A model generated the notes under the pieces. That model searched no databases. It had not been told where the DNA came from and worked only from the letters and a program-made list of their open reading frames with translations. From Thiobacillaceae bacterium (lineage in GTDB: Bacteria > Pseudomonadota > Gammaproteobacteria > Burkholderiales > Thiobacillaceae), in contig JAAPAA010000020.1 of NCBI GenBank assembly GCA_012274165.1, positions 1 to 12,925 on the forward strand: a DNA stretch of 12,925 nucleotides, written 5' to 3'. Shown one piece after another: positions 7,047 to 12,925 of this stretch. Numbering within the stretch: position 1 is the stretch's first letter; each line of letters starts with the position of its first letter. The translations under genes and the position numbers were made by a program.

Positions 7047-7272
7047 CCTCGCTCTTTCTGGTTGGATTGTCGTTGTAATCCTGTCTGACGCAGGACTTGC
7101 CCGCAATTATGACCTGTAGCGCTTGAACAATGAGCATCTGGTCGGCAAAAAATCCTTTTATGACAATGAGTTATAACATTATTCGCTAATATGCTTCTGA
7201 AGTTTTCGTGATCCCGCCGAATGCCGACCCCTCTGGCTTAAGCGCGAGTTATTATGGAAAAACAGTGTGAGC
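7047..7272. other. Intergenic region upstream of the cytochrome pair, partly AT-rich
   Basis: This 226-base gap separates the 3' end of the sigma-E operon from the cytochrome genes, all on the minus strand. Bases 7148-7206 are clearly more AT-rich than the surrounding DNA and contain TATAAC- and CATAAT-like hexamers on the minus strand, so a promoter for the cytochromes is likely here. I could not find a -35/-10 pair with good spacing. I see no protein-coding gene in it and no trace of lepA. Confidence 0.5.
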
Positions 7273-7278
7273 TCACAC
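7258..7278 (-). terminator. Probable weak terminator of the sigma-E operon (14-base palindrome plus T tract)
   Basis: The perfect palindrome GTGTGAGCTCACAC (7265-7278) overlaps the stop codon of the glutaredoxin-like gene. On the minus strand it is followed within two bases by five T (complement of 7258-7262). As RNA it can fold into a five-pair stem with loop AGCT, extended by one G-U pair. The stem is short, so termination may be partial. It does not match a CRP site, because the half-sites TGTGA and TCACA are only two bases apart. Confidence 0.45.
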
Positions 7279-7515
7279 CCGTTCCAACCATCCCCCAAAC
7301 GCCACGGCATCAAACTCGTGGCGGCAAATTTCGGCATCGCCATCAAACAGTAGCGGCACATCCCAGCCAAACCGGGCTTTCAGTGACGGATCACCATCCA
7401 CATCCACCTCGGTCAAGCGATGCGCGCCCATCCGCGCACGCACCTGCTCTGCCATGTCCTCGCACAACGGGCAACCTGCACGCGTGTAGAGCGTGAGGTG
7501 CGGCGGTTCAGGCAT
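7273..7515 (-). CDS. Glutaredoxin-like thiol-disulfide protein
   Basis: An 80-residue cytoplasmic protein with a thioredoxin fold. It opens with a beta strand and the active-site motif TRAGCPLCEDM, with C15 and C18 (CPLC), and carries the expected cis-proline in DVPLLF (P54). It resembles the short glutaredoxin-like/DUF836 proteins often found next to mucD or lepA in proteobacteria. The ATG at 7515 is preferred over the TTG one codon before it and has a G-rich Shine-Dalgarno-like stretch just upstream. It starts eight bases after the mucD frame ends, so it is probably the last gene of the sigma-E operon. The actual reducing partner or substrate is unknown; with CPLC in place of the usual CPYC, activity with glutathione is uncertain. 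Confidence 0.85.
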   Translation of the reverse strand: MPEPPHLTLYTRAGCPLCEDMAEQVRARMGAHRLTEVDVDGDPSLKARFGWDVPLLFDGDAEICRHEFDAVAFGGWLERV

Positions 7516-7523
7516 CAACCCCC

Positions 7524-7802
7524 CTATCCGGAAATCTTCAGCGGAATGTATAGCGACCCTTCGCCGCGTCGCACGAGGATGGCGACGATCTTTCCGCTTG
7601 GTACCGCGGCGATGGCTTTGCGATAGGCTTGCACCGTAGCGACTTTTCCGTTGTTCACCGCCAGGATCACATCGCCGATGCGAATACCCGCGCGCAGTGC
7701 ATCGCCCGTGGCGTCTTCCACCAGCAAGCCATAATCAATTTTGAGTGCCTGCCGTTGTTCCACCGTGAGCTCGGACAGTGCGAGACCGCCGCGTGAATAG
7801 GC
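7524..7802 (-). pseudogene. mucD: Detached second PDZ domain of MucD, out of frame with the protease
   Basis: This frame continues the MucD/DegP protein after a one-base shift. Read from 7802 it gives AYSRGGLALSELTVEQRQAL, the normal linker of this family, and then a complete PDZ2 domain (YGLLVEDATGDALRAGIRIG, then VILAVNNGKV) ending in LYIPLKISG. The first ATG in the frame is at 7763, inside the linker and without a convincing ribosome binding site, so separate translation is doubtful. The segment overlaps the off-frame tail of the upstream part. If the shift is a sequencing error, this is simply the last 92 codons of mucD; if real, the second PDZ domain is lost or very poorly expressed. Confidence 0.8.
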
Positions 7803-8910
7803 TTTTGTCCGGCTTGCCAGCCAGTTGATCTTCGCTCGGCAATTCGGCCAGGACGACGCTGACGGTCTGTACTTTACCTTTGCGCCAGATTTCCAGCGGA
7901 ATCGTGCTGCCTGGTTTGACAGTACCGACCATGCGCGGCAGATCGCCGGAGTTTTCTATGGGTTTGCCGTTGAATTTAAGAATGACGTCGGCAGCCTGCA
8001 AGCCCGCCTTGGCCGCCGGGCCATCTGGCTGCACCTGGGCAATCAATGCGCCGCGCGGCCGGTCCAGACCAAAAGACTCGGCGAGATCGCTGCTGACTTC
8101 CTGTATCACCACGCCGAGCCAGCCACGCGAGACTTTTCCACCGGCCTTGATCTGGCCCATCACTTCCATCGCGACGTCGATGGGAATGGCAAACGAAACG
8201 CCTTGATAACCGCCGCTGCGGCTGTATATCTGCGAGTTGATGCCGACCACTTCGCCTTTCATGTTGAACAGCGGCCCGCCCGAGTTGCCGGGGTTAATCG
8301 CCACGTCGGTCTGAATATAGGGCACATAGCTCTCTGATGGCAACGAGCGCCCCTTGGCGGAGACGATGCCTGCAGTGACCGAGTTCTCGAAACCGAATGG
8401 CGAGCCGATTGCCGCGACGGCTTCACCGACGCGCAGGGTGTCCGGGTCGCCCAGTTTCACGATGGGCAAATGGCTGGCGGTAATTTTAAGCACTGCAACA
8501 TCGGTGCGTGGGTCAGCACCGATCACCTTGGCGGTGAACTTGCGCTTGTCGGTAAGTTTGACGACCACCTCATCGGCGCCGCTCACCACATGTGCATTGG
8601 TGAGGATAGTGCCGTCGCTGCCTACAATAAAGCCGGAGCCGGTGCCAAGGGTAGGAACGTCCGGCATCGGACCTGCCTGCCCGCCAGGACCGCCGGGGAA
8701 AAAGCGATGGAAAAATTCCTGAATATTTTCGTTGTCCGGCATCTCGAATGGTATGCCATTCGAGCTGCGTTTCGTGAGTGTGATCGTGCTGATGTTAACC
8801 ACCGCCGGCCCCTGCTTTTCGACCAGATCAGCCACATCCATCACGGTCGCTGCCCATGAGGGTGCAGACATCGCCCCCACCAGTGCGATCGTTGCCAAAG
8901 CCATCCGCAT
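7735..8910 (-). CDS. mucD: Periplasmic serine protease MucD/DegP family, C-terminus altered by frameshift
   Basis: This is a HtrA-type protease that degrades misfolded envelope proteins in the periplasm and dampens the sigma-E response. A signal peptide (residues 1-20, cleavage after SWA) precedes the trypsin-like domain with the full triad: H107 (TNAHVV), D137 (RTDVAVLK) and S210 (GNSGGPL). A Gly/Pro-rich loop lies at ~72-83, and the first PDZ domain spans ~262-353 (RGWLGV to SVVLAE). Family members are usually about 470-500 residues with two PDZ domains; this frame stops at 391. The last ~22 residues (from about S370) are off-frame sequence unrelated to the family, caused by an apparent extra base at 7803-7806. 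The start at 8910 has AAAGGA eight bases upstream and lies five bases after rseC. The protease could still be active, since DegS-type proteins have one PDZ domain. Confidence 0.92.
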   Translation of the reverse strand: MRMALATIALVGAMSAPSWAATVMDVADLVEKQGPAVVNISTITLTKRSSNGIPFEMPDNENIQEFFHRFFPGGPGGQAGPMPDVPTLGTGSGFIVGSDGTILTNAHVVSGADEVVVKLTDKRKFTAKVIGADPRTDVAVLKITASHLPIVKLGDPDTLRVGEAVAAIGSPFGFENSVTAGIVSAKGRSLPSESYVPYIQTDVAINPGNSGGPLFNMKGEVVGINSQIYSRSGGYQGVSFAIPIDVAMEVMGQIKAGGKVSRGWLGVVIQEVSSDLAESFGLDRPRGALIAQVQPDGPAAKAGLQAADVILKFNGKPIENSGDLPRMVGTVKPGSTIPLEIWRKGKVQTVSVVLAELPSEDQLAGKPDKSLFTRRSRTVRAHGGTTAGTQN

Positions 8911-8915
8911 ATTGA

Positions 8916-9383
8916 CTATCCTTTCATCAAATGAATCATGCCTTCACGCCTCAACACCACTGGACGCGCAGCCTGGCTGTTGCGCGCCAGTAACCAACCC
9001 GCCACACCGCCCAGCAACATGCCGATCAGGGCGGAACCGTCGCCGGGATGAACCGTTTGCGACAGCAGCGCGCCGGTCAGCATCAAAGCCAACGGCTGGC
9101 CATAGGCGACCAGCGCGCTCTTGAGTACGCTGCCATTGACAATTCCGATCACTGCGCGATCACCCGGTGCCAGCGCCAAATCACACTCAACCAGAAACAG
9201 CCGGGGCTTGCGCTGGAACAATTCGGCAATCCGGCGCGACGAGCACCCCTGTCCCGCGCAGGTGCCACAGCCCGACGGTTCGACTGCCTGCACCCAAATG
9301 CCGTCCGGCGCGGTTTTGATGACCTCGACGGTTTGTTCAAGCATGGTTTGATCCGGCACTGATTGTCTCGCTGCTTTGCTCAC
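8916..9383 (-). CDS. rseC: RseC/MucC family inner-membrane regulator
   Basis: RseC/MucC is an inner-membrane protein encoded in sigma-E operons; in E. coli and Salmonella it has been connected with SoxR reduction, alongside Rsx, and with thiamine synthesis. The 155-residue product has a cysteine cluster SGCGTCAGQGCSS with C39, C42 and C47, an all-beta-like middle (ALAPGDRAVIGI) and two transmembrane helices at ~88-110 and ~116-133. The GTG start overlaps the rseB stop (GTGA) and has GGTGGA seven bases upstream. An in-frame ATG at 9344 (residue 14, MLEQTVEV) matches the usual family N-terminus better, so the true start is uncertain. The presence of an Rsx operon in the same window is notable because RseC and RsxABCDGE have been functionally linked. 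Confidence 0.9.
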   Translation of the reverse strand: MSKAARQSVPDQTMLEQTVEVIKTAPDGIWVQAVEPSGCGTCAGQGCSSRRIAELFQRKPRLFLVECDLALAPGDRAVIGIVNGSVLKSALVAYGQPLALMLTGALLSQTVHPGDGSALIGMLLGGVAGWLLARNSQAARPVVLRREGMIHLMKG

Positions 9384-10351
9384 TGTTTTTCCACCGAATT
9401 ACCGGTTTCGATCAATGCGGCATTCGGCACTTCCCCCAACGTGGTCACTGAGTAACCATCCACCTCGCTCGCATACACCCCAATCGTACCTTCAGCTGCC
9501 AGCCCCTGCATTTTCGGCATATGGGGATTGACGGGTTCGAGGAACATCGACAGCACGCTCAGGCCGTCGGAAAACACTAGATGGGTCACCGGCATCGGCT
9601 TGCCCGGCAGTGCGCGCATTGCCTCTTGCACCCGAATAAAACCTGGCGGCGGCGTCACCTTCCAGGTCACGCTGACGGGCTGATCCAGGCTCGCTTTCAG
9701 GATGCTTTTTCCCGTCAGATCATTGATAAACGACTGGGCATCAGGTACTTTACCGATCTCGATTTCCGAGAAGACGAACATCGACACTACATTGCCATTG
9801 CCATTCACGATTCGCGACTTGAGCAGCAATCCGGTCTGCTTATCGAGCCACAGGTTGTAGCCGTAACGATAACCATCGCGGGGCACCAGCAGTATCACCT
9901 GGCAGAGACGCCCCGCTACACGTTCGGAGCCACCCAGTTTGGCGTCGTAGAATTCAAGCAAACTGGCCGGATTCGCGGGCAGCAACGCCGGGAAAAAACG
10001 GCGCGGTGCGTTACGTTCCAGCCGTACATGTTTACCGTCCGGCAAGTGGCAATACACATCATTGTTTATGCGCAAAAACTGGCGCGGCATGCCGTCCAGC
10101 ACTTCGACCTTTTCCTGCTCACCTTTCGCATCGACGCGATGCAATACACGCAGCACTTCAATGTGTTCGCCGTGGTGATAGACATACACGCCGCTGTAGT
10201 TTTTCTGCTTGGCGGCGATTGCGGCCTGGTTAAGCCAGTCGAGTGCGACAGCGGCGTGCGCCGTGCCCGCTAATGCCCATCCGGACAACACCAACCATCC
10301 GGCTAACGTAGCGACCCAATTACCGCGCCACCCCACCCATATCGCCTGCAT
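9380..10351 (-). CDS. rseB: Sigma-E regulatory protein RseB/MucB
   Basis: RseB/MucB is a periplasmic sensor that binds RseA and protects it from cleavage until lipids or misfolded lipoprotein/LPS signals release it. The 323-residue protein begins with a signal peptide (hydrophobic stretch ~12-29, cleavage probably after AHA at 33). A large LolA-like domain (~34-200) includes NYSGVYVYHHG (51-61), RRFFPALLP (117-125) and YNLWLDKQTGLLL, and a smaller C-terminal domain (~225-320) includes TPPPGF and THLVFSDGLSVLSMFLEP, all typical of the family. Two cysteines (C101, C150) could form a disulfide. The ATG overlaps the rseA stop by one base (TAATG), implying coupled translation. Confidence 0.95.
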   Translation of the reverse strand: MQAIWVGWRGNWVATLAGWLVLSGWALAGTAHAAVALDWLNQAAIAAKQKNYSGVYVYHHGEHIEVLRVLHRVDAKGEQEKVEVLDGMPRQFLRINNDVYCHLPDGKHVRLERNAPRRFFPALLPANPASLLEFYDAKLGGSERVAGRLCQVILLVPRDGYRYGYNLWLDKQTGLLLKSRIVNGNGNVVSMFVFSEIEIGKVPDAQSFINDLTGKSILKASLDQPVSVTWKVTPPPGFIRVQEAMRALPGKPMPVTHLVFSDGLSVLSMFLEPVNPHMPKMQGLAAEGTIGVYASEVDGYSVTTLGEVPNAALIETGNSVEKQ

Positions 10352-10887
10352 TAACGCGGCTCCACCGCAAGTGCAACCGAGCGTTGATAAGGTGAGGCCA
10401 CCGCCATCGGGGCAAATTCCTGATGCGCTACCAAGTAGGGTGCCAGCCGAGCTTCATCACGCACCGGCTCCGTTGCCAACGCAACTTGCTGGAACTCCGG
10501 TGCCCCAGCCATCGGCGAGGGTGCTGGTACACCCTGATGCTGCAAGCCGCTGAGCGAAACCATGCCCCACACTGCCAGCGATGCAATCGAGGCTACCGCC
10601 ACGCGTTGCGGCCATACCCTGCGACGCGGCGCGAGCACGGTCGGTTCAGCAGCCAATTGCGCCGAAAATCGCGCCATAAAATCATCCGAAACCGGTTCCG
10701 CGCCACGCATCAAGTCACCGATAAGATGGTATTCAGACCAGTCTTCTCGCAAGGCTTCGTCGCGCTTCAAGGCCGCGACACAAGCCTCGGTCTCCGCGTG
10801 CGTCGTTGCGCCATCCAGCGCAGCGGATAATCGTTGCCTGGCGTCGTCCGTATGGGGAAGAAAATCGGGTTTACGAAGGGCTGACAT
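10351..10887 (-). CDS. rseA: Anti-sigma-E factor RseA/MucA
   Basis: RseA/MucA is a single-pass inner-membrane protein that holds sigma-E inactive in the cytoplasm and is destroyed by regulated proteolysis under envelope stress. With the ATG at 10887 the protein has 178 residues. The N-terminal sigma-binding domain includes LSAALDG (20-26) and EDWSEYHLIGDLMRG (48-62), a transmembrane helix lies at ~96-114, and the periplasmic tail ends with YLVAHQEFAPMAVASPYQRS, the region that contacts RseB in this family. An in-frame GTG at 10896 exists, but AGGTGG five bases before the ATG decides the start. It begins two bases after the rpoE stop. The motif that the first protease (DegS/AlgW) would cut cannot be named from sequence alone. 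Confidence 0.93.
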   Translation of the reverse strand: MSALRKPDFLPHTDDARQRLSAALDGATTHAETEACVAALKRDEALREDWSEYHLIGDLMRGAEPVSDDFMARFSAQLAAEPTVLAPRRRVWPQRVAVASIASLAVWGMVSLSGLQHQGVPAPSPMAGAPEFQQVALATEPVRDEARLAPYLVAHQEFAPMAVASPYQRSVALAVEPR

Positions 10888-10889
10888 GG

Positions 10890-11486
10890 TTACCACCTTT
10901 TATCCTGACTGGTGCCCATCATCGGGCGTATCTTGATTGCAATCGCCTCGCGCGCGCGGAAAATCCGTGAGCGCACCGTACCGATCGGACAGTCCATCAT
11001 CTGCGCAATGTCCTCGTAACTCATGCCCTCGATTTCGCGCAGCGTGATGGCTGTTCGCAACTCCTCGGGCAGTGCATCGACTGCTTCATTCACCGCTTGG
11101 GCGATTTGTTTGGTCTGAAGTTCCGCATCCGGCGTGGCAATATCGCGCAGCAAATCACCTTCTTCATAATTTTCTGCATCTTCCGCCAGCACATCCGACG
11201 ACACTGGCTGTTTCTTGCGCGCCACCAGATAGTTTTTAGCGGTGTTGACACCGATACGATACAGCCAGGTATAAAACGCACTCTCGCCGCGGAATCCCGG
11301 CAGCGCGCGATAAGCCTTGATGAAGGCCTCCTGCGTGATGTCTTCCACCTCGGCCGGATCACGCACCATGCGCGACAACAAGCGTCCGAGCTTGCGGTGA
11401 TACTTGATCACCAACAACTCAAACGCACGCTTGTCTCCCTGCTGGGCGCGTTCGACCAACACCTGATCCAATTCGCGATCCGACAT
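10890..11486 (-). CDS. rpoE: RNA polymerase sigma-E factor (AlgU/RpoE, ECF family)
   Basis: This extracytoplasmic-function sigma factor directs RNA polymerase to envelope-stress genes. The 198-residue protein has region 2 with EVEDITQEAFIKAYRALPGF (46-65) and FYTWLYRIGVNTAKN (71-85), an acidic linker (~95-125), and region 4 with a helix-turn-helix at ~155-180 (MSYEDIAQMMDCPIGTVRSR). This is very close to Pseudomonas AlgU and E. coli RpoE. The ATG at 11486 is preceded by AGGGAG. It is the first gene of the rpoE-rseA-rseB-rseC-mucD-glutaredoxin block. A sigma-E-type promoter about 60 bases upstream indicates positive autoregulation, held in check by the co-transcribed RseA and RseB. Confidence 0.97.
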   Translation of the reverse strand: MSDRELDQVLVERAQQGDKRAFELLVIKYHRKLGRLLSRMVRDPAEVEDITQEAFIKAYRALPGFRGESAFYTWLYRIGVNTAKNYLVARKKQPVSSDVLAEDAENYEEGDLLRDIATPDAELQTKQIAQAVNEAVDALPEELRTAITLREIEGMSYEDIAQMMDCPIGTVRSRIFRAREAIAIKIRPMMGTSQDKRW

Positions 11487-11544
11487 AACTCCCTAGCTGC
11501 TTTTTATTGTGGTTGAAGTATACGTGACCGCACCCTTCCGAACG

Positions 11545-11571
11545 TCTGAGCACCCTGCAATGAAAAAGTTC
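11545..11571 (-). promoter_or_regulatory. Sigma-E (AlgU)-type promoter of the rpoE operon
   Basis: On the minus strand, GAACTT (complement of 11566-11571) and TCAGA (complement of 11545-11549) are separated by exactly 16 bases. This matches the known AlgU/RpoE consensus GAACTT-N16/17-TCnnA. Transcription would start near 11538, leaving a leader of about 50 bases before rpoE. The promoter lies in the 140-base gap between rpoE and the divergent nadB gene. Confidence 0.82.
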
Positions 11572-11626
11572 ATCCCGAACCGGGTTATTCTTGCCCGATA
11601 TGAGCCTGCTATCATTCCCCGACACC

Positions 11627-12925
11627 ATGCATAGATATGACGTCCTCATCCTCGGTAGCGGCCTCGCTGCGCTGACGACCGCACTCAAGCTGGCCGACCA
11701 GCGCCGGATTGCGATCGTCACCAAACGCCAGATGACTGACGGCGCCAGCGACTGGGCACAAGGCGGAATTGCGGCGGCAATCGACACCGGCGACTCGGTC
11801 GAGGCACACGTACACGACACGCTGGTTGCGGGCGGCGGGCTGTGTGACGAAGCCGTCACCTACCGGGTGGCCAGCCAGGCCCGCGAGATGATCGCTTGGC
11901 TTACCGCCAACGGTGTCGCCTTCACCCCCGCCCCCTCCACCCCTGGCGGCCTTCATCTGGCGCGCGAAGGCGGCCACTCCATGCGCCGGGTCGTGCACGC
12001 CGCCGACGCCACCGGCCACGCGGTGCAAACCAGCCTGCTCGACAAGGTGCGTGCCCATCCCAACATCGACACCTTCGAGCAGCATGTCGCCATCGACCTG
12101 ATCACCGGCAAACGCGCGGGCGGATCGGACCGGCAGGTTCACGGCGCCTATGCGCTCAACAAAGATACCGGCGAAGTCGAAACCTTTTCCGCCGGCCACA
12201 CCGTGCTGGCCACCGGCGGCGCGGGCAAGGTCTATCTCTACACCACCAACCCCGACATCTCGACCGGGGATGGCATCGCGATGGCATGGCGCGCTGGTTG
12301 CCGCGTCGCCAATCTCGAGTTCGTGCAGTTTCACCCCACCTGTTTGTATCACCCGCACGCCAAATCCTTCCTGATCACCGAGGCTGTGCGCGGCGAAGGC
12401 GGCCATTTGCTGCTGCCTGACGGCAGCCGTTTCATGCACCTTCACGACGAGCGCGCCGAACTCGCACCGCGCGACGTGGTTGCGCGCGCGATCGACTTCG
12501 AGATGAAGAAACGCGGCCTCGACTGCGTTTATCTCGATATCAGCCACAAACCGCCTGAATTCGTTCGCGAACATTTTCCGACGATTTACCGACGCTGCCT
12601 CGAGTTCGGCATCGACATTACCCGACAGCCGATTCCGGTGGTGCCCGCCGCGCACTACACCTGCGGCGGCGTGGTCACCGACATCGACGCGCGCACCGAT
12701 TTGTGCAACCTGCATGCGGTCGGAGAAGTCACGTTTACCGGCCTGCACGGCGCGAACCGGCTGGCGTCGAACTCGCTGCTCGAATGCCTGGTATTCGGGC
12801 ATGCCGCTGCCGCGGACATCCTGGCCACGCCGCCCGCGCCCACGCTGGAATTGCCCGCGTGGGACGCCTCGCGCGTCACCGACGCCGACGAAGAGGTGGT
12901 GATCTCGCACAACTGGGACGAACTA
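11627..12925 (+). CDS. nadB: L-aspartate oxidase (3' end outside window)
   Basis: NadB is a cytoplasmic FAD enzyme that oxidises L-aspartate to iminoaspartate, the first step of NAD biosynthesis. The 433 residues visible are about four fifths of the usual ~530-540, and the frame is still open at the window end. Family motifs in order: an N-terminal FAD-binding strand-loop GSGLAAL (10-16), DWAQGGIAAA, REGGHSMRRVVHAADATG, VLATGGAGKVYLYTTNP, FVQFHPTCLY, TEAVRGEGGHLL, LAPRDVVARAID with the expected catalytic arginine R282, HYTCGGVVTD and GANRLASNSLLE. The third glycine of the usual GxGxxG is alanine (A15). The ATG at 11627 is chosen because homologues begin just before the FAD strand; an in-frame ATG at 11600 would add nine residues, and neither has a clear ribosome binding site. 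It is divergent from rpoE, the same neighbourhood as in Pseudomonas. Confidence 0.95.
   Translation, partial: MHRYDVLILGSGLAALTTALKLADQRRIAIVTKRQMTDGASDWAQGGIAAAIDTGDSVEAHVHDTLVAGGGLCDEAVTYRVASQAREMIAWLTANGVAFTPAPSTPGGLHLAREGGHSMRRVVHAADATGHAVQTSLLDKVRAHPNIDTFEQHVAIDLITGKRAGGSDRQVHGAYALNKDTGEVETFSAGHTVLATGGAGKVYLYTTNPDISTGDGIAMAWRAGCRVANLEFVQFHPTCLYHPHAKSFLITEAVRGEGGHLLLPDGSRFMHLHDERAELAPRDVVARAIDFEMKKRGLDCVYLDISHKPPEFVREHFPTIYRRCLEFGIDITRQPIPVVPAAHYTCGGVVTDIDARTDLCNLHAVGEVTFTGLHGANRLASNSLLECLVFGHAAAADILATPPAPTLELPAWDASRVTDADEEVVISHNWDEL

Noticed and set aside
7138..7206. Specific sigma-70 promoter or FNR box for the cytochrome genes
   Set aside because: The region is AT-rich and has isolated -10-like hexamers, but no pair with acceptable spacing and no TTGAT-N4-ATCAA motif. 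I only report the region as likely to hold a promoter.
7265..7278. CRP-type binding site
   Set aside because: TGTGA and TCACA half-sites are present but separated by two bases rather than six, and they lie over a stop codon instead of near a promoter.
7179..7370. Small minus-strand open frame as a remnant of lepA or a new gene
   Set aside because: Its translation shows no LepA GTPase motifs, overlaps the glutaredoxin-like gene in another frame, and lacks a ribosome binding site.
7800..7810. Programmed ribosomal frameshift in mucD
   Set aside because: The restoring shift is +1 (or -2) at a short A run, with no classic slippery heptamer, no rare-codon or stop-codon context and no obvious downstream stimulatory structure. 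An indel or sequencing error is simpler.
11612..12910. Open frame of 432 codons on the minus strand opposite nadB
   Set aside because: The plus strand carries an unmistakable NadB with all family motifs. The antisense product is low-quality Gly/Val/Arg-rich sequence without a recognisable domain, as expected from a GC-rich coding shadow.
1..12925. CRISPR array, tRNA, rRNA, insertion sequence or phage genes
   Set aside because: No regularly spaced repeats, no tRNA-like cloverleaf region, no transposase or integrase motifs were seen; nearly all bases are covered by housekeeping-type genes.

Overview
The window looks like a chromosomal segment of a GC-rich betaproteobacterium, possibly of the Nitrosomonadales/Gallionellales/Thiobacillus kind. 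This rests on gene content and protein flavour: an Rsx/Rnf operon ending in nth and a DUF1841 gene, and an rpoE-rseA-rseB-rseC-mucD block beside nadB. The taxonomic guess is inference. Nearly all of the DNA is coding. I see no tRNA, rRNA, CRISPR array, insertion sequence or phage gene.

Positions 1-4280, plus strand: the end of rsxC (its 5' part lies outside the window), then rsxD, rsxG, rsxE, nth and a DUF1841 gene. Each junction from rsxC to nth overlaps by 1-4 bases, and DUF1841 follows 8 bases after nth, so this is one tightly coupled unit. The Rsx/Rnf proteins form a membrane complex that moves electrons between NAD(P)H, ferredoxin and flavins and couples this to ion movement. Nth is a [4Fe-4S] DNA glycosylase.

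Positions 4281-6282, plus strand: a 127-base gap with a helically phased direct repeat, then a 624-residue HDOD-receiver-GGDEF protein. Its receiver domain has lost every phosphorylation residue and its GGDEF domain lacks the inhibitory site. A strong bidirectional hairpin terminator (6311-6352) closes the plus-strand genes and also the minus-strand genes that converge on it.

Positions 6370-7046, minus strand: two small tandem periplasmic class I cytochromes c of the c553 type, preceded by an AT-rich intergenic stretch (7047-7272).

Positions 7273-11486, minus strand: the envelope-stress sigma-E (AlgU) operon rpoE, rseA, rseB, rseC, mucD and a small glutaredoxin-like gene, packed with overlaps or gaps of at most 8 bases. 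It is led by a good sigma-E-type promoter (11545-11571), so the sigma factor probably drives its own operon. RseA is the membrane anti-sigma factor, RseB its periplasmic guard, RseC an inner-membrane redox-type protein and MucD a periplasmic protease. The mucD reading frame is broken by a one-base shift at a run of four T (7803-7806, plus strand), which separates the second PDZ domain from the rest.

Positions 11627-12925, plus strand: nadB (L-aspartate oxidase, NAD biosynthesis), transcribed divergently from rpoE and cut by the window end.

I found no clearly new multi-gene system. The observations most worth a second look are the mucD frameshift, the degenerate receiver in the HDOD-GGDEF protein, and the loss of the usual mucD-to-lepA neighbourhood where the cytochrome pair now sits.
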